5,273 nt of DNA, taken from assembly GCA_009885415.1 (NCBI GenBank), contig VFKU01000378.1:1-5273 (forward strand). The letters are read 5' to 3'. This DNA is from Rhodothermota bacterium. Lineage in GTDB: Bacteria > Hydrogenedentota > Hydrogenedentia > Hydrogenedentales > GCA-2746185. A program made the translations under genes and the position numbers. This document shows positions 1 through 5,273 of the stretch, piece by piece. Position 1 is the stretch's first letter; the number at the start of each line of letters is the position of its first letter. The notes under the pieces were generated by a model that saw only the letters and a list, made by a program, of their open reading frames with translations, searched no databases and had not been told where the DNA came from.

Positions 1-649
1 CCTCCATTCCCTTGACAACTTTTCCAAAGGGCGAGAAGCCCATGCCGTCAAGTTGCAGGTTGTCCTTCAAATTCACGAAGAGTTGGGTCGTGCGAGAATT
101 CGGCATCTGGGACTTTGCATAGGTAATCGTGCCACGCACGTTGGAAGTCTTGACCGGCTCGTCCTGGATGTTTCTCTTCTCCCACGCGGCCGTCTTCTCC
201 GGATCGCCGGAAATACCCCATTGCGCGATGAAGTTTGGAATCACGCGAAAGAAGCGCGCCTCGTTATACACGCCGTCCTCGACGGCCGCGCGGAACTGCG
301 CCGCACCCAACGGCGACCACTCGGGATGCACCTCGATGACAAAGGTGCCATTGGAGCACTGGAACTCGACTTGGAATACCTCCGCGTTGCCCGCGGCGGC
401 GTCTGCTACCGGTGATTCGGTGGTCTTCGCTGCGAGCTTCTCGAAGGCCTTCTGCGCGGACTCCTTCATGACCGATGCGAAGGTGGCTGACTTCGCAACC
501 CCGGCGGCTTCGTCCACCAGGCGCTGGGCCTCGGCGGCCTCCTGCTTTCGCTGTTCCGAGACGCGCGTGGGTTCGTGCCGGTTGATGAACAGGATCGCGC
601 CGATGAAGGCCGCGACCACGACCACGGTCACTAACTGGTTTTTCTTCAT
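1..649 (-). CDS. Membrane-anchored cyclophilin-type peptidylprolyl isomerase (3' end outside window)
   Basis: Catalyses cis-trans isomerisation of Xaa-Pro bonds, most likely on proteins outside the cytoplasmic membrane. My translation gives 216 residues before the left edge. Residues 1-5 are MKKNQ, followed by a hydrophobic segment (about 6-22) with no clear signal peptidase site, so a membrane anchor is more likely than a cleaved signal. Residues 30-80 are an Ala/Glu/Lys-rich, probably helical linker. The cyclophilin domain begins near residue 92 and shows RFFRVIPNF (132-140, with the catalytic-type Arg135), then QWGISGDP (143-150), TQLFVNLKDN (188-197) and LDGMGFSPFGKVVKGME (200-216). The usual Q-G-G-D stretch is replaced by QWGISGD, a variant of the family. 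The ATG at 649 is supported by AAGGAG 9 nt upstream. It follows pheA by 46 nt on the same strand and is probably co-transcribed. Only a short C-terminal part of the domain should be missing. The family assignment is secure; the periplasmic location is inferred. Confidence 0.93.
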   Translation of the reverse strand, partial: MKKNQLVTVVVVAAFIGAILFINRHEPTRVSEQRKQEAAEAQRLVDEAAGVAKSATFASVMKESAQKAFEKLAAKTTESPVADAAAGNAEVFQVEFQCSNGTFVIEVHPEWSPLGAAQFRAAVEDGVYNEARFFRVIPNFIAQWGISGDPEKTAAWEKRNIQDEPVKTSNVRGTITYAKSQMPNSRTTQLFVNLKDNLQLDGMGFSPFGKVVKGME

Positions 650-658
650 GATGGATTA

Positions 659-664
659 CTCCTT
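659..664 (-). promoter_or_regulatory. Ribosome binding site of the cyclophilin gene
   Basis: AAGGAG on the minus strand, 9 nt before the ATG at 649. It is close to the ideal Shine-Dalgarno sequence and fixes the start codon. It allows independent initiation although the gene probably shares a transcript with pheA. Confidence 0.75.
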
Positions 665-695
665 GACGGCCGCGCGGCGGCCCGGCCTGACCCGA

Positions 696-1766
696 TCAAG
701 CCTCAACTTCGCCCTGCGGGTAGGACCCGAGGACCTTGAGATCAGTGCAATGCTCCGAGATTTTATCAATCGTACGAGCTACGTTCGAGTCTTCGATATG
801 GCCGTTCAGATCCACAAAGAACACGTAGTCCCAGGCTTTCTTGCGCGAGGGGCGCGACTCGATCTTGGTGAGATCGATGCCTGCGCCGGCGAAGGGCAGG
901 AGAAGGTCGTGCAGGGCGCCGGGCTTGTTTCGGATCGAGAGCATCAACGAGGTCTTGTCGCGCCCGGTCGGTCCGACGAGCTGGCGGCCGATGGCGAAGA
1001 AGCGCGTGTAGTTGTGGGGGGAGTCCTCGATGCGCTCGGCGACAACATCGAGTCCATAAGGCTCCGCCGCCAACACGCTGCCGATCGCGGCCGCGCCCTC
1101 CTCCGCCGACGCGATACGCGCGGCCTCGGCCGTGCTGGATACCGGAATCCGCTCGGCGAGCGGCAGGTTCGCCTGGAGCCAGTTGCGACACTGGTAGAAC
1201 GACTGGTCCTTGGAGTAGATGCGCGCGATCTTGTTCAACGGACTGCGCGAGAGCAGGTTCTGGCTCACGTGCAGGAGGACTTCGTTGACGATCTTCAGAT
1301 CGGACTGGACGAAACGATCGAGCGTATCACTCACACCGCCGCCCATCGAGCTCTCGACCGGCACGACGCCGTAGTCGACGCGCTGACGCTCGACTTCGGT
1401 GAAGATGTCGTTGACGGTCGGCATCGGGAGCAGCTCGGCCGTGGCGCCGAAGATGCGCTGGGCGGCGAGCTGGCTGAAGGTGTGCAAGGGGCCGAGAAAG
1501 GCGACGGTAGTCGGCTTTTCGAGCGCGCGCGCGGAACTAATGACCTCGCGGTATATCGAGCGGATCGCCGCGTCGGGCAGGGGGCCTTTGTTTCGCGCTT
1601 TGAGCTTGTCGAAGACGGCCTTCTCGCGCTCGGGTACGTAGAAGACCGCGTTGGTCGAGTGCTTGATCTTGCCGACCTCGATGACATTGCGGGCGCGATC
1701 ATTGAGCAGATCGAGAATCTGCGCGTCGATGGCGTCAATCCGCGCCCGAAGTTCATCCAAACCCAC
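696..1766 (-). CDS. pheA: Bifunctional chorismate mutase / prephenate dehydratase (P-protein)
   Basis: Cytoplasmic enzyme of phenylalanine synthesis: chorismate to prephenate, then prephenate to phenylpyruvate. It has 356 aa, the normal length for a P-protein. Residues 1-85 form an AroQ-type chorismate mutase; by alignment to E. coli from memory, Arg7, Arg24, Lys35, Arg47, Glu48 and Glu83 match active-site positions. Residues 87-260 form the prephenate dehydratase domain, with VAFLGPLHTFSQ (88-99), VVPVESSMGGG (134-144) and the TRF motif (254-256). Residues 270-350 form the ACT regulatory domain, with PGALHDLL (282-289) and ESRP (303-306). These correspond to the GALV and ESRP motifs of the phenylalanine site, so feedback inhibition is expected. 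One oddity is Ser139, where the family usually has Asn (EN[ST]). The start is GTG at 1766-1764, 2 nt after the helicase stop, with AAGGA 8 nt upstream. Translational coupling to the helicase is likely. Confidence 0.96.
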   Translation of the reverse strand: MGLDELRARIDAIDAQILDLLNDRARNVIEVGKIKHSTNAVFYVPEREKAVFDKLKARNKGPLPDAAIRSIYREVISSARALEKPTTVAFLGPLHTFSQLAAQRIFGATAELLPMPTVNDIFTEVERQRVDYGVVPVESSMGGGVSDTLDRFVQSDLKIVNEVLLHVSQNLLSRSPLNKIARIYSKDQSFYQCRNWLQANLPLAERIPVSSTAEAARIASAEEGAAAIGSVLAAEPYGLDVVAERIEDSPHNYTRFFAIGRQLVGPTGRDKTSLMLSIRNKPGALHDLLLPFAGAGIDLTKIESRPSRKKAWDYVFFVDLNGHIEDSNVARTIDKISEHCTDLKVLGSYPQGEVEA

Positions 1767-1768
1767 GT

Positions 1769-3919
1769 CTATTTTCCTTCCAAGATTTCTATCGGGGCCG
1801 CGTTCGCCATGAACTGCCTCGATATGCCCGTAGCGAACCGGATCGTCACTTTAAGTTTCGCGCCGGCCCCGGCCGTGTACATTACCACGCCTTTGCCGAA
1901 TTTGGCATGTCGGACGCGCGCGCCGGTCTTCAGGCGGTTGCCATCGGGGCGTTGCGCGGCCGCGGAACCGGCCTGGGCGGCGGCCCTCACCGAGGCGCCG
2001 GCGCGCCCGGCATTCACCCGAACCACATGCGCCGCAGGGATCTCGTCCACGAAACGGGAAACAATCCGCTCGCGCGTTTCGCCAAAGACGATGCGCGTCT
2101 CCGCGGCCGTCAGGGTCAGGCTCTTGCGCGCGCGGGTCATGGCGACGTAACAGAGACGGCGCTCTTCTTCGATGGCCTCCTCGGCGTCGAAGGACGAGGC
2201 GTGCGGCAGGAAGCCTTCTTCCAGACCGATCAGGTAGACATGATCGAACTCGAGACCTTTCGCGGCATGGCACGTGAGCAGCTTGAGCTGCGGCGCGGCG
2301 GGATCGAGTCCGTCGGTGTCGCTCATGAGGCTCAGCTCCTGGAGGTAGTCCTCGAGCTTTCCGTCCGGCTTGCGCGTGTCGTATTGCGCGCAGGCCGAAA
2401 CGAATTCGTCGAGCACCTCGAGCCGGGTGCGGAAATCTTTCTCGTCGCTCAGGCGAATGAACTCGCGGTAGCCGGTGCGCTCCATCAGCTGCTCGATCAG
2501 CGGCGCGATGCGGCTGGTCTGCGACTCGCGCGCCAGGTCTTCGAGAAGCGTAACGAAAGCCGCGAGCGCTTCCTGCGCCTTTCCGGCGAAGGCCCCCAGA
2601 CCGACGCGTTCGCGCAGCACCTCGAGTAGGTTCCGCCCGTGGGCCGCGTGCGCGAGTTTTTCCAGCGTCACGTCGCCGATGCCGCGCGCGGGGATGTTGA
2701 TCACACGGCGCAAGGCTTCGTCGTCGCTGGGATTCACCAGGATGCGCAGGTACGCGAGCAAGTCCTTTATTTCCTTGCGGCCGTAGAATTTCACGCCGCC
2801 GAGCACCGAATACGCGAGGTTTTTGCGCAGACAGGCCTCTTCGATGGCGCGCGTCTGCCCGTTCGTGCGCATGAGCACGGCCACGCTCCCGCCGCCGGCC
2901 GCGCGCTTCGAGGCGCTGTCCACCACGAAGCGGGCCTCCTCCTCGCCGGTGGACAGAAGATGAAATTGCACGGCCTCGCCGCCGGACTGCTCGGTCCACA
3001 GTGTCTTGCCGAGACGATCCACGTTGTGCGCGACGACGCCGTTCGCCGCGGCGAGGATTGGCGCGGCGCTGCGGTAATTCTGTTCGAGCCGACACGTGCG
3101 CGCGCCGGGGAAGTCCTTGTCGAAGTCGAGAATGTTGTGCAGGTCCGCGCCGCGCCAGGAGTAGATGCTCTGGTCCTCGTCGCCCACGACGAAGAGATTG
3201 CCGCCGTCGCCGGCGAGCGAGCGCGCGATGACGTATTGCGCGTGGTTCGTGTCTTGATACTCATCCACGAGCACATGCTTGTAACGCCGGCGGTAGCGCT
3301 CGCGCACTTCTTCGTTCTCGCTCAACAACCGCGCCGTGAGCACGATGAGGTCGTCGAAGTCCACCGCGCTGGCGCGCTCGAGCGAGGCGTGATAGCGCGT
3401 CCACAACTCGCGGAAGGATTTCTCTTCGGGGTCCTCGGCGTCCTCCGGCTCCACGCCGGGTGCTTTCAGTTCTGCTTTGAGCGTGCTGATCCAGTGCAAC
3501 GCGTCGCGCGGAGACACCGCCTCGTAGCTTGGGCCGAGCTCCTTGATGAGCCGCTTCATCAGGCCCACTTGGTCGGTGTCGTCGAATATGCTGAAGGTCT
3601 TCGAGCGGCCGAGATGCTCCATCTCGCGCCGGAGCACGAAGAGACCGAAGGAGTGAAAGGTGCCGACCCAACTCGCGAGGCGTTCGGTCCCCAAGCGTTT
3701 CATCACGCGCTCGCGCATTTCGCCGGCCGCGCGGTTCGTAAAGGTGACGGCGAGGATCGCGCGCGGATCGATGCCGCGCTCGTCAATGAGCCAGACGATC
3801 CGCTCGACGATCACGCGCGTCTTGCCGGAGCCCGCGCCGGCAAGCACGAGCACCGGCCCGTCCGGCGCGGTCACGGCGTCGCGCTGTTGAGCGTTTAGTT
3901 TGATGGTCGGCTCAGTCAT
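1769..3919 (-). CDS. UvrD/PcrA/Rep-family superfamily 1A DNA helicase
   Basis: ATP-driven 3'-5' DNA helicase/translocase; this family acts in nucleotide excision repair, replication restart and removal of proteins from DNA. It has 716 aa, normal for PcrA/UvrD. All SF1A motifs are seen in order: Q motif LNAQQRDAV (8-16), Walker A AGAGSGKT (27-34), TFTNRAA (59-65), GTFHS (86-90), Walker B DEYQD (219-223), GDEDQSIYSWRGA (246-258), EQNYRS (279-284), TCHAAKGLEFDHVYL (549-563) and EEERRLCYVAMTRAR (584-598). After an Ala-rich linker (about 632-662), residues 664-712 (GARVRHAKFGKGVV and on) resemble the C-terminal Tudor-like domain that contacts RNA polymerase in PcrA/UvrD. The ATG at 3919 gives MTEPTIKLNAQQ, as expected for the family. 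The frame stays open to 4093, but that would start upstream of the likely promoter and overlap the divergent gene. The Shine-Dalgarno sequence is weak (GGGGA only 2 nt away). PcrA, UvrD and Rep cannot be told apart by eye, so no symbol is given. Confidence 0.95.
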   Translation of the reverse strand: MTEPTIKLNAQQRDAVTAPDGPVLVLAGAGSGKTRVIVERIVWLIDERGIDPRAILAVTFTNRAAGEMRERVMKRLGTERLASWVGTFHSFGLFVLRREMEHLGRSKTFSIFDDTDQVGLMKRLIKELGPSYEAVSPRDALHWISTLKAELKAPGVEPEDAEDPEEKSFRELWTRYHASLERASAVDFDDLIVLTARLLSENEEVRERYRRRYKHVLVDEYQDTNHAQYVIARSLAGDGGNLFVVGDEDQSIYSWRGADLHNILDFDKDFPGARTCRLEQNYRSAAPILAAANGVVAHNVDRLGKTLWTEQSGGEAVQFHLLSTGEEEARFVVDSASKRAAGGGSVAVLMRTNGQTRAIEEACLRKNLAYSVLGGVKFYGRKEIKDLLAYLRILVNPSDDEALRRVINIPARGIGDVTLEKLAHAAHGRNLLEVLRERVGLGAFAGKAQEALAAFVTLLEDLARESQTSRIAPLIEQLMERTGYREFIRLSDEKDFRTRLEVLDEFVSACAQYDTRKPDGKLEDYLQELSLMSDTDGLDPAAPQLKLLTCHAAKGLEFDHVYLIGLEEGFLPHASSFDAEEAIEEERRLCYVAMTRARKSLTLTAAETRIVFGETRERIVSRFVDEIPAAHVVRVNAGRAGASVRAAAQAGSAAAQRPDGNRLKTGARVRHAKFGKGVVMYTAGAGAKLKVTIRFATGISRQFMANAAPIEILEGK
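1775..1779 (-). promoter_or_regulatory. Ribosome binding site of pheA, inside the helicase gene
   Basis: AAGGA on the minus strand lies in the last codons of the helicase gene, 8 nt before the GTG start of pheA at 1766. It supports the GTG start, since no in-frame ATG is nearby, and suggests that ribosomes finishing the helicase reinitiate on pheA. Confidence 0.7.
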
Positions 3920-3965
3920 GGTCCCCGGGAGGCGCGGCGCGCCGAGAAAGGCGCGAAAACCGCCG

Positions 3966-3994
3966 ATACTACGCATCAATCGCGCCCGGTTCAA
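3966..3994 (-). promoter_or_regulatory. Candidate sigma70-type promoter for the helicase-pheA-cyclophilin operon
   Basis: On the minus strand a -35 box TTGAAC (3994-3989) is followed by a 17-bp spacer and a -10 box TAGTAT (3971-3966). The -35 matches TTGACA at five of six positions if the last base is ignored in the usual way (TTGA conserved), and the -10 matches TATAAT at four of six. Transcription would start near 3959, giving a leader of about 40 nt. The leader holds a GC-rich dyad (3931-3943, GGCGC-GGC-GCGCC) close to the weak ribosome binding site, which might lower translation of the helicase. Inferred from sequence only. Confidence 0.5.
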
Positions 3995-4004
3995 GGCGCG
4001 GCGG

Positions 4005-4033
4005 TTGAAGGATTTCGGGGCCTCTGCTAGACT
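4005..4033 (+). promoter_or_regulatory. Candidate sigma70-type promoter for the prepilin gene
   Basis: TTGAAG (4005-4010), a 17-bp spacer (4011-4027) and TAGACT (4028-4033; four of six matches to TATAAT). Transcription would start near 4040, giving a leader of about 32 nt before the ATG at 4072. This argues against translation from the ATG at 4045. The -35 box lies 10 bp from the -35 box of the divergent helicase promoter. Confidence 0.5.
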
Positions 4034-4058
4034 TCGCGTAGGGCATGCAACGCAGCCT

Positions 4059-4063
4059 GGAGG
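4059..4063 (+). promoter_or_regulatory. Ribosome binding site deciding the prepilin start
   Basis: GGAGG, 8 nt before the ATG at 4072. It is far better than anything before the in-frame ATG at 4045, which has only GTAGGG directly beside it. It therefore sets the start at 4072 and gives a short, basic 9-residue leader peptide typical of prepilins. Confidence 0.8.
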
Positions 4064-4071
4064 TCCCACAG

Positions 4072-5130
4072 ATGCGTCCCCGCCGCACATCATCCGGTTT
4101 CACCCTCGTCGAACTTCTGGTCGTCATCGCGATCATCGGGATCCTCGCGGGCTTTATCGCCGTCGGCCTGCCCAAAGCGATCGAGTTGGCGAAACTGAGC
4201 GCACTGAAAAACAATTTCAATCAGATTCGCACCACACTTACCGCCTACTATGTGGACAACGGCTCGTTTCCTCCAGCCTACGGCTATCTGAGCCCGGTCT
4301 TCCTCAAGGATTCATTCCAAAATCCGAATACGCGACCGACAGACATTGTCGACGGTATCGGCAACGACGATTTTGCGCCAGAGAATGCTTTCTTCCTTCT
4401 ACCATGGATGGCCCACTTGCGGGAGCATGGTAATCAAGATCTCTACGATAATTTTTCGCGGGGTTTGGGTTCCGACGCGGACAGTGATGGAAATATCAGC
4501 CGTCTGGAGTATTCGCCTTCGCCAGAATTTGATGGAGGCACGCAGTCGTACTCATTCGTTAACTACCATGGCCTGTATCTCGGCGATGCTATATTCAACG
4601 GGTCAGATCCAGAAACGGTCAATGACCTCACCCGGCAGGCAGCACAGGAACTTCGGCCATTCATCTATATTCCGGTCAACGAACGGCAGTTCCGACAATT
4701 TAGCAAGATCATTTATGACTTAGCGGGGCGCCAAGGAAACCAAAGCGATCCGCGTCCTTTCAATCTCGATGTGACGGCGATCGACCAAATCAACACTCAG
4801 CTGTCTTTTCCGCCACCGAGCTACGACGCCTTTGTGCTCATGAGCGCGGGTCCGGCTCTCAACGTCGGAACTTCCGGGCTGGTCGTCGATTTCGGAGTCA
4901 ACGGCCTCAATCTCATCGACTTCCCCGTGGCCTACCAATATCACATCCTCGGCTTGGCGACGTATTTCCTGGCCACACGCGACGCAGAACAGAATGGCAA
5001 GGGCGACGGCGAACTGGATTTCGATTACACTGCCCGAAAGAGCCGCGGACAAGCGACGAATGACAACAACGATTTGCCCGGCAAGTTCCCCAAGGCCGCG
5101 GGGCCGGTCATCTTTATCGGCGGGGCCTGA
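4072..5130 (+). CDS. Prepilin-type (type IV pilin / type II secretion pseudopilin-like) protein with an EF-hand loop
   Basis: Protein of 352 aa with a class III signal. A basic leader (MRPRRTSSG, 1-9) is followed by FTLVE (10-14), with Gly9 as the prepilin peptidase cleavage site and the conserved Glu at +5. A hydrophobic helix follows (about 15-33), then KNNFNQIRTTLTAYYVDNG (46-64), resembling the helix-to-loop region of GspG-type pseudopilins (residues to be cleaved, methylated and inserted in the inner membrane until assembly). The C-terminal head of about 290 residues is longer than classic GspG (about 140 aa in total) and I do not recognise it as a whole. It contains DADSDGNISRLE (135-146), which fits the EF-hand loop D-x-D-x-D-G-x-I-x-x-x-E exactly, and an Asp/Gly-rich stretch (304-319). 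FVLMSAGP (254-261) is a phrase seen in GspG-like proteins. There is no cysteine, so no disulfide. The gene is transcribed alone, divergently from the helicase. Pilin family is certain; whether it is a pilus, secretion or surface protein is not. Confidence 0.88.
   Translation: MRPRRTSSGFTLVELLVVIAIIGILAGFIAVGLPKAIELAKLSALKNNFNQIRTTLTAYYVDNGSFPPAYGYLSPVFLKDSFQNPNTRPTDIVDGIGNDDFAPENAFFLLPWMAHLREHGNQDLYDNFSRGLGSDADSDGNISRLEYSPSPEFDGGTQSYSFVNYHGLYLGDAIFNGSDPETVNDLTRQAAQELRPFIYIPVNERQFRQFSKIIYDLAGRQGNQSDPRPFNLDVTAIDQINTQLSFPPPSYDAFVLMSAGPALNVGTSGLVVDFGVNGLNLIDFPVAYQYHILGLATYFLATRDAEQNGKGDGELDFDYTARKSRGQATNDNNDLPGKFPKAAGPVIFIGGA
4474..4509 (+). other. EF-hand-type calcium-binding loop within the prepilin
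   Basis: Codons for DADSDGNISRLE (residues 135-146 of the prepilin). Positions 1, 3, 5 and 12 carry Asp, Asp, Asp and Glu, position 6 is Gly and position 8 is Ile: the full EF-hand/dockerin loop pattern. Flanking helices cannot be judged by eye, so binding is inferred. Confidence 0.7.
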
Positions 5131-5134
5131 GCGC

Positions 5135-5273
5135 TTAGACGCGAACGTCGATGCGCGGGCGGTCTTCGCTATTTCCGAAGGCGAAGCGCTCGCCGCGAAT
5201 CTGTACGGTTGGCCCGGATTCACGCGCTTGGGGCGGCGTCCCACCGCTGCGCTCGAAGGCTTGGGCGGCGGCA
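5135..5273 (-). CDS. Probable C-terminus of an unidentified protein, convergent with the prepilin gene
   Basis: The minus strand is open from the right edge to a TAA at 5137-5135, giving 45 visible residues that end in RGERFAFGNSEDRPRIDVRV. About 33 of 45 third codon positions are G or C, in keeping with coding sequence in this GC-rich genome, and the residue mix looks like a real protein end (charged, Gly/Pro-containing). The gene would run convergently with the prepilin gene, with 4 bp between the two stop codons. The family is not recognisable from so short a piece. The alternative is that this is non-coding sequence that happens to be open; in a GC-rich stretch of 139 bases chance is not negligible. 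Confidence 0.45.
   Translation of the reverse strand, partial: AAAQAFERSGGTPPQARESGPTVQIRGERFAFGNSEDRPRIDVRV

Noticed and set aside
668..687. GC-rich dyad between pheA and the cyclophilin gene as a terminator
   Set aside because: The stem is only about 5 bp (GGCCG/CGGCC) and no run of T follows on the minus strand; the downstream ribosome binding site suggests read-through.
129..2150. A 673-codon open frame on the plus strand, antisense to the cyclophilin, pheA and the helicase end
   Set aside because: It lies opposite three well-supported genes, its product has no recognisable motif and is low in natural protein character, and long antisense frames are common in GC-rich genes.
2639..3898. 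A 419-codon open frame on the plus strand, antisense to the helicase
   Set aside because: It mirrors the codon structure of the helicase (His/Val/Ala/Arg-rich product), has no motif and lies wholly inside a gene whose motifs are all intact.
4045..4071. Upstream in-frame ATG for the prepilin, adding 9 residues
   Set aside because: It has no proper ribosome binding site and lies about 5 nt from the predicted transcription start, while the ATG at 4072 has GGAGG at ideal spacing.
3920..4093. N-terminal extension of the helicase by 58 residues
   Set aside because: It would begin upstream of the candidate promoter, cross the divergent promoter and overlap the prepilin gene; the added sequence is Arg/Gly-rich and unlike any helicase N-terminus.
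5164..5186. CTTCGC...GCGAAG inverted repeat after the prepilin gene as a terminator
   Set aside because: Six-bp stem with an 11-nt loop and no T-run on either strand; it lies inside the probable convergent coding region.
4720..5244. A 174-codon open frame on the minus strand over the 3' end of the prepilin gene
   Set aside because: It overlaps the prepilin coding region. The other minus-strand frame, ending at 5135, avoids that overlap and looks more protein-like.

Overview
The window looks like a GC-rich bacterial chromosome fragment with four recognisable genes and a probable fifth at the right edge. I see no RNA gene, insertion sequence, CRISPR array or long repeat. A type IV pilin-like (prepilin) protein and a membrane-anchored cyclophilin suggest a Gram-negative-type, probably uncultivated bacterium. 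The cyclophilin's RFFRVIPNFIAQWGISGDP block resembles proteins I associate with Planctomycetes, Verrucomicrobia and similar lineages. That placement is a weak inference; nothing here fixes the phylum.

Layout. Positions 1-3919 are filled on the minus strand by three genes read right to left. First comes a UvrD/PcrA-type DNA helicase (3919-1769). Then comes a bifunctional chorismate mutase/prephenate dehydratase, pheA (1766-696). Last is a cyclophilin-type peptidylprolyl isomerase with an N-terminal membrane anchor (649 to the left edge, C-terminus missing). The helicase stop and the pheA GTG start are 2 nt apart, and the pheA ribosome binding site lies inside the end of the helicase gene. The next gap is 46 nt. 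The three genes therefore probably form one transcript.

Positions 3920-4071 are a short divergent promoter region. Each strand carries a sigma70-like promoter with an exact 17-bp spacer, and the two -35 boxes lie 10 bp apart. On the plus strand, 4072-5130 encodes a prepilin-type protein of 352 aa with a textbook class III signal and, unexpectedly, a perfect 12-residue EF-hand calcium-binding loop. Its first 9 codons aside, its middle part is visibly less GC-rich than the helicase (about 50% against about 70% in sampled 60-base lines).

At the right edge, 5135-5273 on the minus strand is an open frame that probably is the C-terminus of a further gene, convergent with the pilin gene and separated from it by 4 bp.

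The helicase (DNA repair), PheA (phenylalanine synthesis) and cyclophilin (protein folding) have no evident shared pathway, so they look like a housekeeping operon of convenience. The pilin-like protein is the least ordinary gene. I found no convincing evidence of a wholly new system; the best lead is the calcium-site pilin.
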